Shown here piece by piece: positions 1 through 11,054 of a DNA stretch of 64,000 bases. The number at the start of each line of letters is the position of its first letter. Positions within the stretch are counted from its first letter, which is position 1. The DNA comes from Zoroaster sp. YZ-2022 (Eukaryota > Echinodermata > Asteroidea > Forcipulatida > Zoroasteridae). Where the stretch lies: assembly GCA_029582265.1 (NCBI GenBank), contig CM055819.1, positions 32,093,164 to 32,157,163 of the forward strand, written 5' to 3'. The notes below the pieces were generated by a model, which had not been told where the DNA came from, did no database searches, and saw only the letters and a list, made by a program, of their open reading frames with translations. The translations under genes and the position numbers were made by a program.

Positions 1-320
1 AATCTGTTTTCTTCATGTATGGCCGGAGAGACTTGCAAAAGCAATGTAAATTAGGGGGAAAGTACATTTAGATATGTTTGCGGTTAACTGCACCAACCTA
101 CATGTACATGTACATGTACACACAGCACCTTATGCCGATCCTGTAGATTAATTTCCTGAGTGAATTGGAGCCGTACTCTTGACACAATTATAATTATTCA
201 TTTATTACATTTTTTGTTGGGGGGATTGTACTTTTGTACAAAATTTCATGTAATTGGAAGGTAAAAATGGGGATAATATTAGCAAACCTGCTTATTTACC
301 TCTCTTTGAAGAAAGATAGA
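1..320. other. Unassigned AT-rich sequence
   Basis: No gene or recognisable repeat family is seen. The only structured part is a TACATG-type palindromic run near 101-120, a word that recurs throughout the window. Confidence 0.6.
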
Positions 321-598
321 TTAACACTAACCCCCTAGGTATTCTGGCTAGGAACCTTCCTGAATCCGCCAAAATCCATCAGTGCACTTTTGGAAACACT
401 GCCCTTATCTTTCAAAATGCACCATGCATTTTTCGTTGATCTTTCATATTCAGCACTTATGGCCTGTACTTCTTGCCAGGTAGTAATTTTGTCCCATTTG
501 AAGATCGGTGAAAGAAACTAGTTGCCAACAGCGCTGAATTTTTTTTCCCACAAAGTGCCCCTTGGAGGATTTTGCAGGATTTAGGGTGGTTAGGGTTA
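321..598 (+). mobile_element. MITE with TAACCCTAACC ends, copy 1
   Basis: The element is about 280 bp, starts with TTAACACTAACCCCC and ends with GGTGGTTAGGGTTA, so its ends are inverted repeats. Closely related copies lie at 27450-27729 and 45762-46035 in the same orientation. Shared internal landmarks include ATTCTGGCTAGGAACCTTCC near the start and AAGTGCCCCTTGGAGGATTT near the end. It has no coding capacity and is inferred to be a non-autonomous DNA transposon. Confidence 0.75.
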
Positions 599-684
599 AA
601 CAATCAACCCATGAAAGTTTGAGCATACATGTATAATATTGTGTTGTACACTTCTTTCAGATTGTTCATGTATGTTTGATTGTA

Positions 685-743
685 GGGGGGGGGGGGGAGA
701 GGGGGGGGGAGAGGGGAAGAGGGGGAAAGGGGGTAGGGGGAGG
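685..743. repeat. G-rich low-complexity tract
   Basis: A run of G interrupted by single A or GA steps. The complementary strand would encode only a proline-rich low-complexity peptide. Confidence 0.9.
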
Positions 744-1057
744 CATGGATGATCAAAAAAAGCTTCAAGGCTAGGTCTAAACATAAATCTAAGTAAAGAC
801 CACAATGGGAGGGTATGTTACTCTAGAGACCACCAGACTGTAGGATGTTGGCTCATAATGGGGGTGTTGTGGTCCAACCATGGAGGAAGTTGTTGAGCCA
901 AATAACCTTGAAATTGTATCCAATTACTCAAAACAGGAGGTACGTAAACATGTCCACATGTGTACTCTACACTGTTATGGTACATGCATACATTCACATG
1001 CATAGAGCAAGGGGTCCTTACTCTATGGTAAATGTACACATAGGCCTGGGATCAGTA

Positions 1058-1286
1058 TTAAAGGGACAGTATTGTCACGATTAGGGCAGACTTTCAACAG
1101 GGCATGGAATCGGGGTCCTAGTTTAATATTAACACAGTGACTGAAAATTACTGGCTCGTTCATGCAGCAGCAACGGTAATTATGACCTTATCATGTCGGT
1201 ATCATGGCAGTCACCGAGATAATATAAAACTACATGTAGCTTTCAGATTCCATGCCCTGTTGATCGTGACGATACTGTCCATTTAA
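1058..1286. mobile_element. TTAA-flanked foldback MITE, copy A
   Basis: TTAA occurs at both boundaries (1058-1061 and 1283-1286). The ends are inverted: AGGGACAGTATTGTCACGAT against ATCGTGACGATACTGTCC. The family recurs at 6702, 10859, 27729, 46854 and 60587, always between two TTAA tetranucleotides. Internal landmarks are CAGGGCATGGAATC near each end and CAGTGACTGAAAAT in both arms, so the element is largely self-complementary. TTAA targets are typical of piggyBac and Kolobok transposons, which makes one of them the likely source. Confidence 0.85.
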
Positions 1287-2573
1287 CCCTCCTGTCCTTA
1301 AAACCCTTCCTTCTGTCATAGGGTTTAAACCAACAAGGGTTTTCATGACAACAATTACTGTACACTGATATCTGTATGCAGTGCTGCCATTACAATGTAC
1401 ACAATATTTGTCCAAATATTGGTTTAATAATTGGTTTAATAATTTGGAGAATTTGTTACCAGCAAATTCGGCTAATAGCAATTAAGGCTATACTAGGATG
1501 GTGTACGTGGTGTACAAAATACAATATTACATGGATCCATAGTTGTATTTTAACAGAAATTAACTGAAAACATGCTTTAATTCACACCATCTGTACACAC
1601 CATTTGTACAAAACAAATTGTACATTGAAAAAAAAAAAACGATATGTACATTACTTATTGTAAGTTACTTTTGTAAGTATTCAAGGATTTCAAATGAATG
1701 CAGCATGGAGGTAGAATTAGGGATCAGAAATAAAAATTGGATCAAAACGCCCCCCGCACCTTCCTTTGCGCCCTCTTACCAAACAAATTCAACACAAATT
1801 GTAAAAAAACAAAAACAAATTAATAAGTGTGTGTGTGTAATTTCAAATGATGTATTTCTGTCATCACAAATCCATGATTTTAGCATGGAAGTAGAGTTAG
1901 GGATCAGAACAAATATTTCATTTAATAATGAAATAACCTGAAAACACTGCATTATCTTCCCAAACAAATTCAACCCTTATACTTATAGAGAGAAAGAAAG
2001 GATTTCTCCATAGTTAAACCCAATACTGTCTGGAATCAATAACTGAATAAAACATTTTGATTACTTCAAGGACTTCATTTGCTGCACAATTTATTTCTGA
2101 TGATTACAATCATAACAGTGGAAAAGAAAATTGAGTTCACTGCCCCCAGATTTGTTCAATCAAAGCTGGCCACAAATGATCACAAGAGGGCCTGTTGTAT
2201 ATTCAACTCAAAAGTGGCTCCAATAATTGTTGACAAAATATTGACACTTCATACTCATAGAGGGCGCTATACATAAAAACTGTGACTCCCAATATTAGAT
2301 TGCCGATACTTCCATACAATATTTACCACAGACTAGTGAAACGGAAATATATTTCATGATGTTCTGTGCTTTCCTATCTGTGAATTCCTATACAAAGAAA
2401 AGTAATAAGCACATAGCCTCGCATTACCAGATACAATAGTGTCATTCACACTTCATTCATTAACAAAAAATACCATTGTGATTAAAACAGATTTTTAATT
2501 TTAAAAAAAAATTGAGGGGGGGGGTTGTTGATTATTTGTTGATTAAAACTCATTCAAAAGTCACTAAAATGAA
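1287..2573. other. Unassigned stretch with a short dispersed direct repeat
   Basis: No gene is recognised. A roughly 30-bp segment (GCATGGAGGTAGAATTAGGG at about 1703) recurs imperfectly at about 1883. An AGAGGGCGCTAT word near 2260 resembles half of a CTCF-type site but is too short to call. Confidence 0.5.
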
Positions 2574-2647
2574 GGGTAATGGACAAAAAATTATAGATAG
2601 ATGGAGCACAGGGTAATGGACAAAAAATTATAGATGGATGGAGCACT
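2574..2647. repeat. 37-bp tandem duplication
   Basis: Two adjacent copies (2574-2610 and 2611-2647) of a unit starting GGGTAATGGACAAAAAATTA. They differ by very few bases, so the duplication is probably recent. Confidence 0.9.
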
Positions 2648-2909
2648 GGATGACGTGTCAAAAATCATAAGTGCCTTTGAGAAAGAACCTGCTAGGTTTG
2701 AAATGTAAGGCCAATAACAATTATTTGGCAAAATGCCTTTAAAAAGTTACATTTGAATGAAATTTTCTTCCACTAATGCTTTTTATATGAACTATAATCA
2801 ATTAATAAATAGGTCTTGCTTCAATGATTATCTGTTGACAAAAAAGGGTGACTAACTCATTTAAACAATTATTTTACGGAATTCTTATCAGCTGATAACA
2901 AAGACCTAC

Positions 2910-3011
2910 CTGATAGTCCATTGGTCCGTATGCAGGATAGAAGAAAGTAGGTATTTCATGTTCATATTCCAGGGATGGGGGTGGAGGAGGATGAGGTCCC
3001 GACCAAGACAT
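2910..3011 (-). CDS. Candidate first coding exon, unknown protein
   Basis: On the minus strand an ATG at 3011 with A at -3 opens 34 codons ending exactly at CAG|GTAGGT, a good 5' splice-donor consensus, at 2910/2909. The peptide starts MSWSGPHPPPPPSLEYEHEI and ends near YPAYGPMDYQ. It is proline- and tyrosine-rich and does not look like low-complexity translation. The frame stays open upstream through a hydrophobic stretch, but a stop lies at 3132-3134 and no AG acceptor lies between it and the donor. Only an initial-exon model therefore works. The family is not recognised and no partner exon was found in the window. Chance is a serious alternative. Confidence 0.2.
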
Positions 3012-3182
3012 GATGAGGAAGATGAGGAAGATGAGGAAGGATGTAGAGACCACGCCCGTCAAGAATGAAGATGAGATGCAAGGGTACAATCCATAAGGGG
3101 GAATTGAAAATACAAAACATTCAGGTAAGAATCAGTCGTGTTTTAGAACTAAGAGCGTTTACATTTACATGTTCCTGTATAG

Positions 3183-3690
3183 GCAGAATGTGATGTTGTC
3201 ACCCAAGGGTTTCCCAATTGGGGCGTATTGGTATCCTCATTGGGACAACAGGGTTTCAATCGGGATAAAAATATCTCCCAATTAGGATAGTATAGTTGAC
3301 ATCAGCCCCCCCCTCCCCCCATACGCCTTAGTAGGGCGGATGGTGTAGCTGCCACCCAGGGTTTCCCGATTGGGGCCTGTTGGTATCCTCATTGGGAGAA
3401 TAGCTTTCAATCGGGATAAAAGTATCTCCCAATCAGGATAGTATGGCAGAAGGTGTCGTTGTCATCCAAGGGTTTCTCGATTGGGCCCTAATCTTTTTTT
3501 TACGAAAGGTTTCCAAAACACAAGGCTCTTATGCCACTCAAAGTGCAGGCGAGAATTAATAAAAAAAACAAATAAAAATACTCTCAAAAGTTGAATTTAC
3601 TTTTCCGTCAATATTTGTATCCTCATTGGGGGAATAGGGTTTCAATCAGGATAAAAGTATCTCCCAATCAGGATAGTATACGTGACACTG
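3183..3690 (+). repeat. Tandem repeat, about 110-153 bp unit
   Basis: Related units start near 3183, 3336 and 3446, each with GTTTCCCRATTGGGG followed by GTATCCTCATTGGG and TATCTCCCAATYAGGATAGT. The first unit carries about 42 extra bases including a C-rich run. The third is interrupted at about 3490 by unrelated sequence and resumes at about 3609. Confidence 0.8.
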
Positions 3691-3897
3691 ACCATGTGAG
3701 CAAGTGTTAGTTAATCCTATGGGTGATGAATGATGAACACAACAAACACAGAGAAAACAATACAATAATATAGTCAGGATATTCTTCAACTTATGTATTC
3801 GTACTTGGCAAAGTCCCTTGTAAAGATATCACGCCAAGATTGCACGCCAAAATTGCACATACAGATACATGCAGTGACCAACAAGCATCTATATGTA

Positions 3898-4116
3898 CAT
3901 AACAGCAAAAGAAACGTCACCCCTAAAAATATTTATTATTTTCATTTTATAATTAATATAATTTGTTTAATGAAGAATATTATGAGTATGGAGTGTAACA
4001 CGAACACAATGTGGCACATTTGGCAGCCAACCATCCCACAACATTGTATATTTATTATGTTTAATAATATAATTACTTAACAAAATTTAGGGGGTGACGT
4101 TTCTTTTGCTGTTATG
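3898..4116. mobile_element. TA-flanked MITE (CATAACAGCAAAAG ends), copy 1
   Basis: Terminal inverted repeats CATAACAGCAAAAGAAACGT and its complement enclose AT-rich sequence, with TA at each boundary (3896-3897 and 4117-4118). A near-identical copy lies at 18552-18779. The TA target points to a Tc1/mariner-type parent. The inverted ends include GACGTTTCTTTTGCTG. Confidence 0.85.
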
Positions 4117-4296
4117 TATATAAACTTAATGTACAGTAAGGTGGTTTTGAACTGAGAGAGTGGAGTGGTGACAAGAGATTCCAGGAGATTATCCAGATTG
4201 CAGGGCAGGAATTCCATGGGGGCCACAGAGGCCATGGCCTCCATTGTCTCTGGTCCTTGGTTCCCCTTAAAAATGTTCCCATTGAATTGATGTGGG

Positions 4297-4580
4297 GTGC
4301 GATTTAACAAAAGTAAAAAAAAAAAAACTGAAAAATGGGTAGCGGGCCTGGGTCTCCATTTGGTCTAGAGGACAAAGCCCCCTGAACCTCCTGGATGTTT
4401 AATTTTGAATGATTTACAGACTCTCCGCATCCCCCACAAACAAGAAACTAGAGGTTTGGACACAATACAGGCTACTTCTTTCTTTCCTTGGTGGCTACTT
4501 CTCTTCTTTCAAGAACATTTTGAGGCAAAGGGAGACTTGTGAAAAAAAATTTAAAAAAAATCTTGAGAAATCTCAGGCCT
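4297..4580 (+). mobile_element. Dispersed 280-bp repeat (TGTGATTT ends), copy 1
   Basis: This is one of eight related segments, all on the plus strand. Shared words are GGTAGCGGGCCTGGGTCTCC, CCTCCTGGATGTTTAATTTT, GATTTACAGACTCTCC and AAGAAACTAGAGGTTTGGAC. Better-preserved copies start TGTGATTTGAC and end AAATCACAGG, an 8-bp inverted end. No coding capacity is seen. Confidence 0.8.
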
Positions 4581-4964
4581 GATTGATAAAGAATTAAGTT
4601 TAATTTAGAAAAAAAAAACATTTCATTGCTGCATATCATTACTGGTGCAGATCCAAGCGGCGGTTATAGAGCTCTCATTGTGATGGAAACAACATAATAA
4701 TAAGTATCCTGTAATCTTTATTATCCCTGATCAAAACAGCAATTTCCTGTCTAACCATGGTTATTGCAGAGTGTTATGAGGACAATGGGGGGTTACATGA
4801 TGTGGGGTCTTATCTTGCTATGTCTTCACAACCTTCCTAATTTAGTCCAGCCTTGCCTTTTATATTACTCCTTCCTTCACCCAAATGGAGTCAGGCAAAA
4901 CAGGAAGCCCACAACAAGAAGCCGTTGGCCATTTTACCTTAGAAATCTGAGGTCTTTTACAGGA

Positions 4965-5246
4965 GTGTGACTTGACAGAAGTCAACAATCCTGAAAAATG
5001 GGTAGCGGGCCTGGGTCTCTCTTTGATCTAGAGGACCCTTAAACCTCCTGGATGCTTAATTCTGGAGGATTTACAGACTCTCCACATCCCTACAAACAAG
5101 AAACTAGAGGTTTGGACACAATACAGGCTACTTCTTTCTTTCCTTGGTGGCTACAGCTCTTCTTTCAAGAAAATCTTGAGGCAAAGGTTATTTTGCAAAA
5201 AACAAAATCCTGAAATCAGGAAAAATCCCGATAAATCACAGGACTG
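4965..5246 (+). mobile_element. Dispersed 280-bp repeat, copy 2
   Basis: Same family as 4297-4580 and only about 400 bp downstream in the same orientation. It begins TGTGACTTGACAG and ends TAAATCACAGG. Confidence 0.8.
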
Positions 5247-5615
5247 CTTTTAGTATTTTTGCATTTATTAAAGTCCCAATGTCATATCAAGATGGATGTC
5301 CTATAATTTGTTCATTATAAACCAGATGCCTGCATGTTCTAGATTCTATGATTACTTTTACATTTATTCTTTTACCAAAATCAATTAGAAGAAATAGGCA
5401 AAGTCAGAACATTTTTGAATGAACGTATTTTTACAGAGGACAAAGGGTTATAGAGGTTTTTGTCAAAATGGCAAAATGTCAAAACGTCTACTTTTTTTAA
5501 AATCTTTTGATATTCTCAAAACGTTGTGCCATCTTTATCAACATTGCAGAATTCAAACCTTTCAAAATCAGTTTAAAGAGAAGGTACAATATTTGTAAAT
5601 GTTGACAAAACTATA
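5247..5615. other. Mostly unassigned; monomer of the 81-bp repeat at the end
   Basis: Positions 5575-5613 (AAAGAGAAGGTACAATATTT, then GTTGACAAAACTA) match part of the 81-bp unit that forms arrays at 21.3 kb and 40-41.7 kb. The monomer is split by the MITE at 5616-5892 and resumes with CTTCTACAAG at about 5897. Confidence 0.55.
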
Positions 5616-5892
5616 CTACTCAAAACAATTTAGGGAACACCGGATGTTACTGCAAGAGGTGGTCACACCTGTTATTGAAATGTTCCGTGAACCGGGATTT
5701 TCATTTGCAACCCCCTCTCTCTCTTTCAGTAATCATGTCATGAAATGTGTAATCACTGCATGCATCCTTTATCATCTGTTTCATTGTGCAGTTGTTTATC
5801 ATCAATTCTGTGAAACATTAAGTGTTTATCTGAAATAAATGATCTTGCTTTAACTGAGATTATTCCGGTGTTCCCTAAATTGTTTTGAGTAG
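5616..5892. mobile_element. TA-flanked MITE (CTACTCAAAACAATTTAGGG ends), copy 1
   Basis: Near-perfect inverted ends of about 30 bp begin CTACTCAAAACAATTTAGGG, with TA on both sides (5614-5615 and 5893-5894). The second copy at 61287-61947 carries a SINE, so this copy shows the SINE-free arrangement. Parentage is inferred as Tc1/mariner from the TA target. Confidence 0.88.
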
Positions 5893-6198
5893 TATACTTC
5901 TACAAGTTCAATTTTTCTTTTGCAATTACTTTGTTCACTTTCTTTGAATCGTTCACGAGAGTATGGTGAAAAATTTCTTAAACAGAAAACACAAAGGGAA
6001 GGGTGTACAACAATGGTATTTGGTATTGCTTAGTACATCAGGGTTTTGCCCAGGAATCTGTTAGTGCCGGGGAAGAAAATGAAAAGACTCAGGACTGGAA
6101 TCCCATAACACAGAATGGGGGGGGGGTTATTTCGATCTATCCAGTATAGAAATACTTCAATTTTTTTTACTGGTAAAGACAACATCTGTCATCTTTTA

Positions 6199-6288
6199 TT
6201 AACCCTAACTCCCTCGACAACAAAAGCAGTTGGAGGATTTTGAAGGATTTTTATTGTTCAGTAACAATGCTTAGGGAGTTAGGGTTAA
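6199..6288. mobile_element. 90-bp palindromic element with TTAACCCTAACTCCCT ends
   Basis: Perfect 16-bp inverted ends, TTAACCCTAACTCCCT and AGGGAGTTAGGGTTAA, surround about 58 bp. The ends and the internal GGAGGATTTT word resemble the 280-bp TAACCC family, so this may be a much shortened derivative. Confidence 0.65.
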
Positions 6289-6701
6289 TAATCTGTGAAA
6301 GTAAATAGGCAAGTTGGAAAATGAGTGGTAGTTGGAAAATGAGTGGTGGTCGAAAAAAACAAAAAACAATTTTTGGCCAGTGGTGGTCGCGGGATCTTGA
6401 GTGCCGGTCGGGGTTTCCGGACAGAACCCTAATACATCCATGTCTATTAAACGCTCTGGTTTTCAAGAAATATATCTTAAGAAATGCTTATGAAACAAAG
6501 AAAAACTGATTTTCTATGTTTTACAAAAGGTTTCCGGAGAGCAACTCAGACAAACTTACAATTCCAAACAAACAAAGATTCCCCATTCCCAAATACCAAG
6601 AACAACAAATGGGCAGAGATTCTAAAATACATACTAAGTATTGTATACATCAGTTGAATGACAGTGTCCTAATTTTGTACTACATGTGCATGTAAGTAAT
6701 C

Positions 6702-6934
6702 TTAAAGGGGCAATATCATCAAGATCAACAGGGCGTGGAATCGGAGTGCTAGTTTTAGATAACATACACCTCAGTGACTGAAAATAATATCCCACATGAT
6801 AAGGTCATATTATCGTTGCTGAGCTGCATAAATGAGCCAGCAATTTTCAGTCACTGTGTTCATCATAAACTAGGACACAGATTCCATGCCCTGTTGAAAG
6901 TCTGCTCTGATTGTAACGATAGTGTCCCTTTTAA
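6702..6934. mobile_element. TTAA-flanked foldback MITE, copy B
   Basis: TTAA at 6702-6705 and 6931-6934. The ends are AGGGGCAATATCATC and AACGATAGTGTCCCTT. It contains the family landmarks GTGACTGAAAATAATA and GATTCCATGCCCTGTTGAAA. Confidence 0.85.
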
Positions 6935-7640
6935 GTTGTTTGGCAAAACAAAACAAAAACAGGGTTTAAAACAGACAAGACAGGGGGAGAAAAATACACC
7001 CCATTTTGTTTCTCTTAGAGGCTAAAACTTTGCAAAACATCACACCCACTACTGAAAAAGAACCATAATTTATTTCAAATCATGAACAAACTTTTATAAA
7101 GAAATCAAAGAGGTTTTTTTTTCCTGATATCCAAAGGTGGATACTCATTACACTAATAGACAGAAATCTCTTTAAAATTCTTAAAACAAAACAAAAAAAC
7201 ATGAATATTAATAGATACCTGGTATTAACGGCAAGGTTGAAGACAAACACCTCAACAAGTACGTTGTAAAGTCCAACAAACAAGAAGAAATGTCAGCAGC
7301 TATGAGTTTTGTACATGTATGACGTGATCAGAGTGACTAACTACTCTGCACCTGAGTGTTTAGACGATAGGGGGGCACAGAGGAAGTGAGAAGCAACCAT
7401 GGAAATTAAGAATTTTTACTGCCAAGGGTATCACATAAGACACACTACTTCCTCTCCAATTAAAGTTATTTCCCCTTGCCTCTGCGTCTGGACCAATGGC
7501 AGCAGTGGATTCAGTGGGGGAGGGTCACGGGTCTGGAGTATGTTGATGAAGTCAACTTGGTGACTAAACTCTTCAGACACAACATTGCTCACAAAAGTTT
7601 AAATAATTCTTACAATGTTTTATTCACCATTGCTGAACTT
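6935..7640. other. Unassigned
   Basis: No gene, RNA or repeat family recognised. A segment around 7563-7597 (CTTCAGACACAACATTG) recurs imperfectly at about 7903-7920, on either side of the LINE remnant that follows. Confidence 0.45.
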
Positions 7641-7642
7641 TT

Positions 7643-7870
7643 GTGAGGAATAATAGGCTGCGACGAGAAAGGTGTAAAATCTCAAAGAGGGAACGAAAAT
7701 CAAGAGTAATTAAGTTCTATTTGGATAGCTTCTTCCCTAGAACAGCATTACAATGGAACGCCCTTCCAGCTGATTGCTTTCCACCAACTTACGGTCTATT
7801 TAAGTTTAAGAAAACATCAAAAAATATCATCAAAAATATCAACAAGAACAACAAAAAAGTTAACTTTTGA
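7643..7870 (+). pseudogene. LINE reverse transcriptase C-terminal remnant
   Basis: A 75-codon open frame ends at a TGA. Its centre reads FFPRTALQWNALPADCF, the motif typical of the extreme C-terminus of non-LTR retrotransposon reverse transcriptases (general pattern SFFPRT..WN.LP). It is followed by a lysine- and asparagine-rich tail. No reverse transcriptase core or endonuclease is present, so this is a 5'-truncated dead copy. The assignment rests on this motif. The clade (Jockey, CR1 or other) cannot be told. Confidence 0.6.
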
Positions 7871-7965
7871 AGAAAAAAAACACGTACACACTTGCCACTA
7901 ACTCATCCAGACACAACCTTGTTCCAAAAGCAATGCAATCTAATTTTGGTCAGCAGTGTGTAAAT

Positions 7966-7995
7966 TTTCAAATACGTGTATACATGTATTTGAAA
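7966..7995. repeat. 30-bp near-perfect palindrome
   Basis: TTTCAAATACGTGTA is followed directly by TACATGTATTTGAAA, a spacerless palindrome with one mismatched pair. It could form a cruciform or bind a dimeric factor. No function is shown. Confidence 0.8.
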
Positions 7996-9387
7996 GTTTA
8001 GTTTTCCCCCAGGTCTAGGGTTCAAGGTTGTACGTAGCAATCATCCATCCACATTAACTGTAATGTAAAGCTCTGTCAAAAAACAGTGATTCATTATGAC
8101 AAGGGGTATGTACATCCACATGTACGTCTACACAAAGGCGGCGGAATGATTTATAAGTGGGTGGAATACAAACTCAGTGAGGACATTTTAAGGAAATTTT
8201 GGGCCAGTTTTTGAGGTTTTTGTGATTTGGTTTTAGCAAATCATTTAACTTCAATGGTAATTACAAACAAATTACTCAAGGCTACATGTACATGTATAAA
8301 AGTGGTTCAAAAGTGGGGGGTGGGGAGGAGTTAGGAGCAAAATTAGGACCTTTTCTAAAGTGTGTGGGCAAGTTCCATCTACATGTACATCTAGGATACT
8401 GGTGAAGTACTCAGCAGTTCTGGGCAGTTCTGGGAAAGGGTGGATAAGGCTAGGGATGGGGGCTAAAGCATCAAAACTTTGTCCCACTCTCGCTTTTTTC
8501 TCTCCCAATCCCCCCCCCCCCCCCCACCTTTAAAAACGGGGGAACGGGGTACAAATTATAATTTATATAATATAAAAAATGAAATAAGTATAATATTATG
8601 AAATGATCATATTCAGACAGTTTTAACCAGTGCATGTATGTACATGTACGTCTATATTTCTTTGAGTTAAACAATTTCTGCCCAAACACTGATTTTCTCC
8701 AAAGAATTAATGTCATCTAGAGGTGGCGGAAATCATTATACTGTCAAGGTACATTGTACATATACATGTACATGTATACAGTGTAGTCTTTCAGTCAACT
8801 TGTATATATATATATATATATATTTTTTTTAATATTATATTTTTATAGACCACACAAACAATTTGCTCCTTACTCACAGGATTTGTGATTTTGAATCAAA
8901 TTAAAGAAAGATTTAGCTCAGTATTTGCACTCTTGGTTTTTACATGTACACCATGATGTAAGAGCGAATGCCTCAATTAAGTCACTGCTCAAAATACATG
9001 ACCTTTGCATGCAATCTCCAGAGGAAATAATAATTACTTTATTAGCACTATCTCAATCTGAATGGCTTGAAATGGCAGGATGTGTCAATCAATAATTACA
9101 CATAGCGCTATGGTATAATGGTTTGACCAAGTATGAGTGCAGAATGTTTACTTGAGAACTTACATTTTTACATAAAACTATATTGATAATAATATAGTGA
9201 TGAGTATAATTTGCAATTAAAACTATAATAATGATAATACATGTAGTGATGAGTATTTGTAATGCGTCGGTGTCCATTTCAAGACATTCATGGCGCAGCG
9301 ACACAACATGTACAAGATACATACAAAATTATTTTTTTCAAAAATACACCATAAACAGGGTACAATTATGCAACGCTCAACTGTCTT
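7996..9387. other. Unassigned, with simple repeats
   Basis: No gene recognised. It holds a C run at about 8511-8526, several TACATGTACATG words (8286, 8640, 8757) and a TA dinucleotide run at 8801-8822. Confidence 0.5.
8801..8822. repeat. (TA)n microsatellite
   Basis: About eleven TA units followed by a T-rich stretch. Confidence 0.9.
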
Positions 9388-9485
9388 GAGGGCAGTTTTG
9401 AATGACACCAGAGATGGAGAGAGTTTACGCAGAAAACTTTGTACTCGATCCATAACAGAGAACAAAAATTCACTGAAAAACAAAA
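9388..9485 (+). repeat. Dispersed direct repeat, upstream copy
   Basis: GAGGGCAGTTTTGAATGA plus GGAGAGAGTTTAC and AACAGAGAACAAAAATTCA match 10375-10470, on the other side of the TTAA element at 9554-10188. The two copies differ by substitutions and a short insertion. Confidence 0.7.
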
Positions 9486-9553
9486 TTATACTTATAGTGT
9501 TTTGAGTCACAGACCAAAATAATTTAGAGAGAGAGAGACAACAGCTATTTTAA

Positions 9554-10188
9554 CCAGTTGATGTCGGGAATATTTATTTTTTTCCGGTCCCCCGTGCGGG
9601 TTTATTTTCAGTGAAAAAAATCTGAAAAAAATTTCTCGCCATTAATAATTTTTTTTGTCAATGAAACTAAGTTCGGACACCCAAATAAACACCTTTACTC
9701 ATTGACATTTCGAGAATTAAATGGCTAGTTTTTTAATTACGGTTGTGTTTGTTCAGCACAATTAGACCATTGGCAAGCTCCGATGCAACGGCCTATTAGC
9801 GACCAGCGCCCGGTCGAAAAGATGGCATACCCGGAGAGAGATCGAAGGCCTTGTAAAAAATGGATATAAATCCGTCTTTACAAATTCTTGGCTGGTACTA
9901 CGTCAAAGGAACAGGTCTTGGATAAAGGGATTAGGCAAAAATCAATAAAAAGAGTGAACTCGTTCAGTGTTTGCAGTGCATTTTGTCCGGGGCCACCGAA
10001 CCGTGACCCCATGGACTTCGAGAAACGATTGCGTGTATACAAGTCAGCCGCCACGACGGCACGCCACGTGTGGCGTGTTGACAAGTCTCCCGGTAACACA
10101 CACAAAAATCGGAATGCGTGTTTAGACGCTCTCCGATCCGCTGTACAAAAAAAAATTGCATGTATACACGGCCTCCGAAGCGAACTGG
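9554..10188. mobile_element. TTAA-type element with CCAGTT ends, short copy
   Basis: TTAA lies at both junctions (9550-9553 and 10189-10192). The ends are inverted: CCAGTTGATGTCGGGA against CTCCGAAGCGAACTGG. A longer relative is at 37801-39770. Shared internal words are CAATGAAACTAAG near the left end and GTTTAGACGCTCTCCGATCC near the right end. The open frame at 9888-10232 crosses the right boundary and has no recognisable domain. The TTAA target suggests a piggyBac or Kolobok relative. Confidence 0.7.
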
Positions 10189-10199
10189 TTAAAACAGTT

Positions 10200-10651
10200 A
10201 CATCAGGAAACCGTAAAGGTGACTGTGCCTGACTAGTGCTTTAAACCATGGGTAAATGGTGGAATGATCCCTGTTTGACATTACATGTGTGTCAGTATGC
10301 GTTAACTTTGCATGCACAGTCTGCACTATTTATACAATGCATCACTGTTAACGCTCATTATAATATGTGTCGTGAGGGCAGTTTTGAATGATGTCAGAAA
10401 TGGAGAGAGTTTACAAAGAATTAAAATCAAAATGTTTCAATACTTCACAACAGAGAACAAAAATTCAACAGAGAATAAAAATTGACAATTACATCAGGAA
10501 ACCGTAAAGGTGCATGACTGTGCATGACTGTGCCTGACTAGTGCTTTAAACCATGGGCAAATGGTGGAATGATCCCTGTTTGACATTACATGTGTGTCAG
10601 TATGCGTTAACTTTGCATGCACAGTCTGCACTATTTATACAATGCATCACT
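10200..10651 (+). repeat. About 150-bp duplicated segment
   Basis: 10200-10347 and 10490-10651 share CATCAGGAAACCGTAAAGGT through GACTAGTGCTTTAAACCATG to TTATACAATGCATCACTG, almost without mismatch. The second copy has a small internal triplication of GTGCATGACT. The spacer holds the downstream copy of the 9388 repeat. Confidence 0.85.
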
Positions 10652-10858
10652 GGGGTGTGTTTTTAGCTATGTATTTCAATGGCAATTTCCTGATTTGGTT
10701 TTTTTCATTGGAACATCGATTATGATTTTTATATAGAAAGGAAAACAATTTAAAATGAGGTATTGTACAAAAATAATAGTCTGAAGCTTAGTTTTATAGT
10801 GAATAAGTGCCTAAATGAATTTATGATGAAATCCACAATAAATTAAATTCGGGACATA

Positions 10859-11054
10859 TTAAAGGGGCAGTATCGTCATGATCAACAGGGCATGGAATCA
10901 GAGATTTTTATTATTTTTTAATTTACTGTTAGTCACCCTAAACAAGGGCAATAGCCACTAGACTGCTAGTTTTAGATTAACTCAGTGACTGAAAATAATA
11001 CCCCCGCATGATAATGTTATATTACCATTGCTGCTGCACAAATGAGCCAGTATA
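10859..11054. mobile_element. TTAA-flanked foldback MITE, copy C, left part
   Basis: TTAA at 10859-10862 and AGGGGCAGTATCGTCATGAT start the element. It runs to GAGCCAGTA, where the 5.4-kb transposon at 11055-16420 interrupts it. A private insert of about 60 bp lies near 10900-10962. The right part is 16421-16505. Confidence 0.8.

Noticed and set aside
321..598. Interstitial telomeric repeat (TAACCC/TTAGGG)
   Set aside because: Only one or two hexamers occur, and they are the inverted ends of a dispersed 280-bp element found three times.
2254..2272. Second CTCF site (AGAGGGCGCTAT)
   Set aside because: Only the 3' half of the motif fits; the CCASYAG part is absent.
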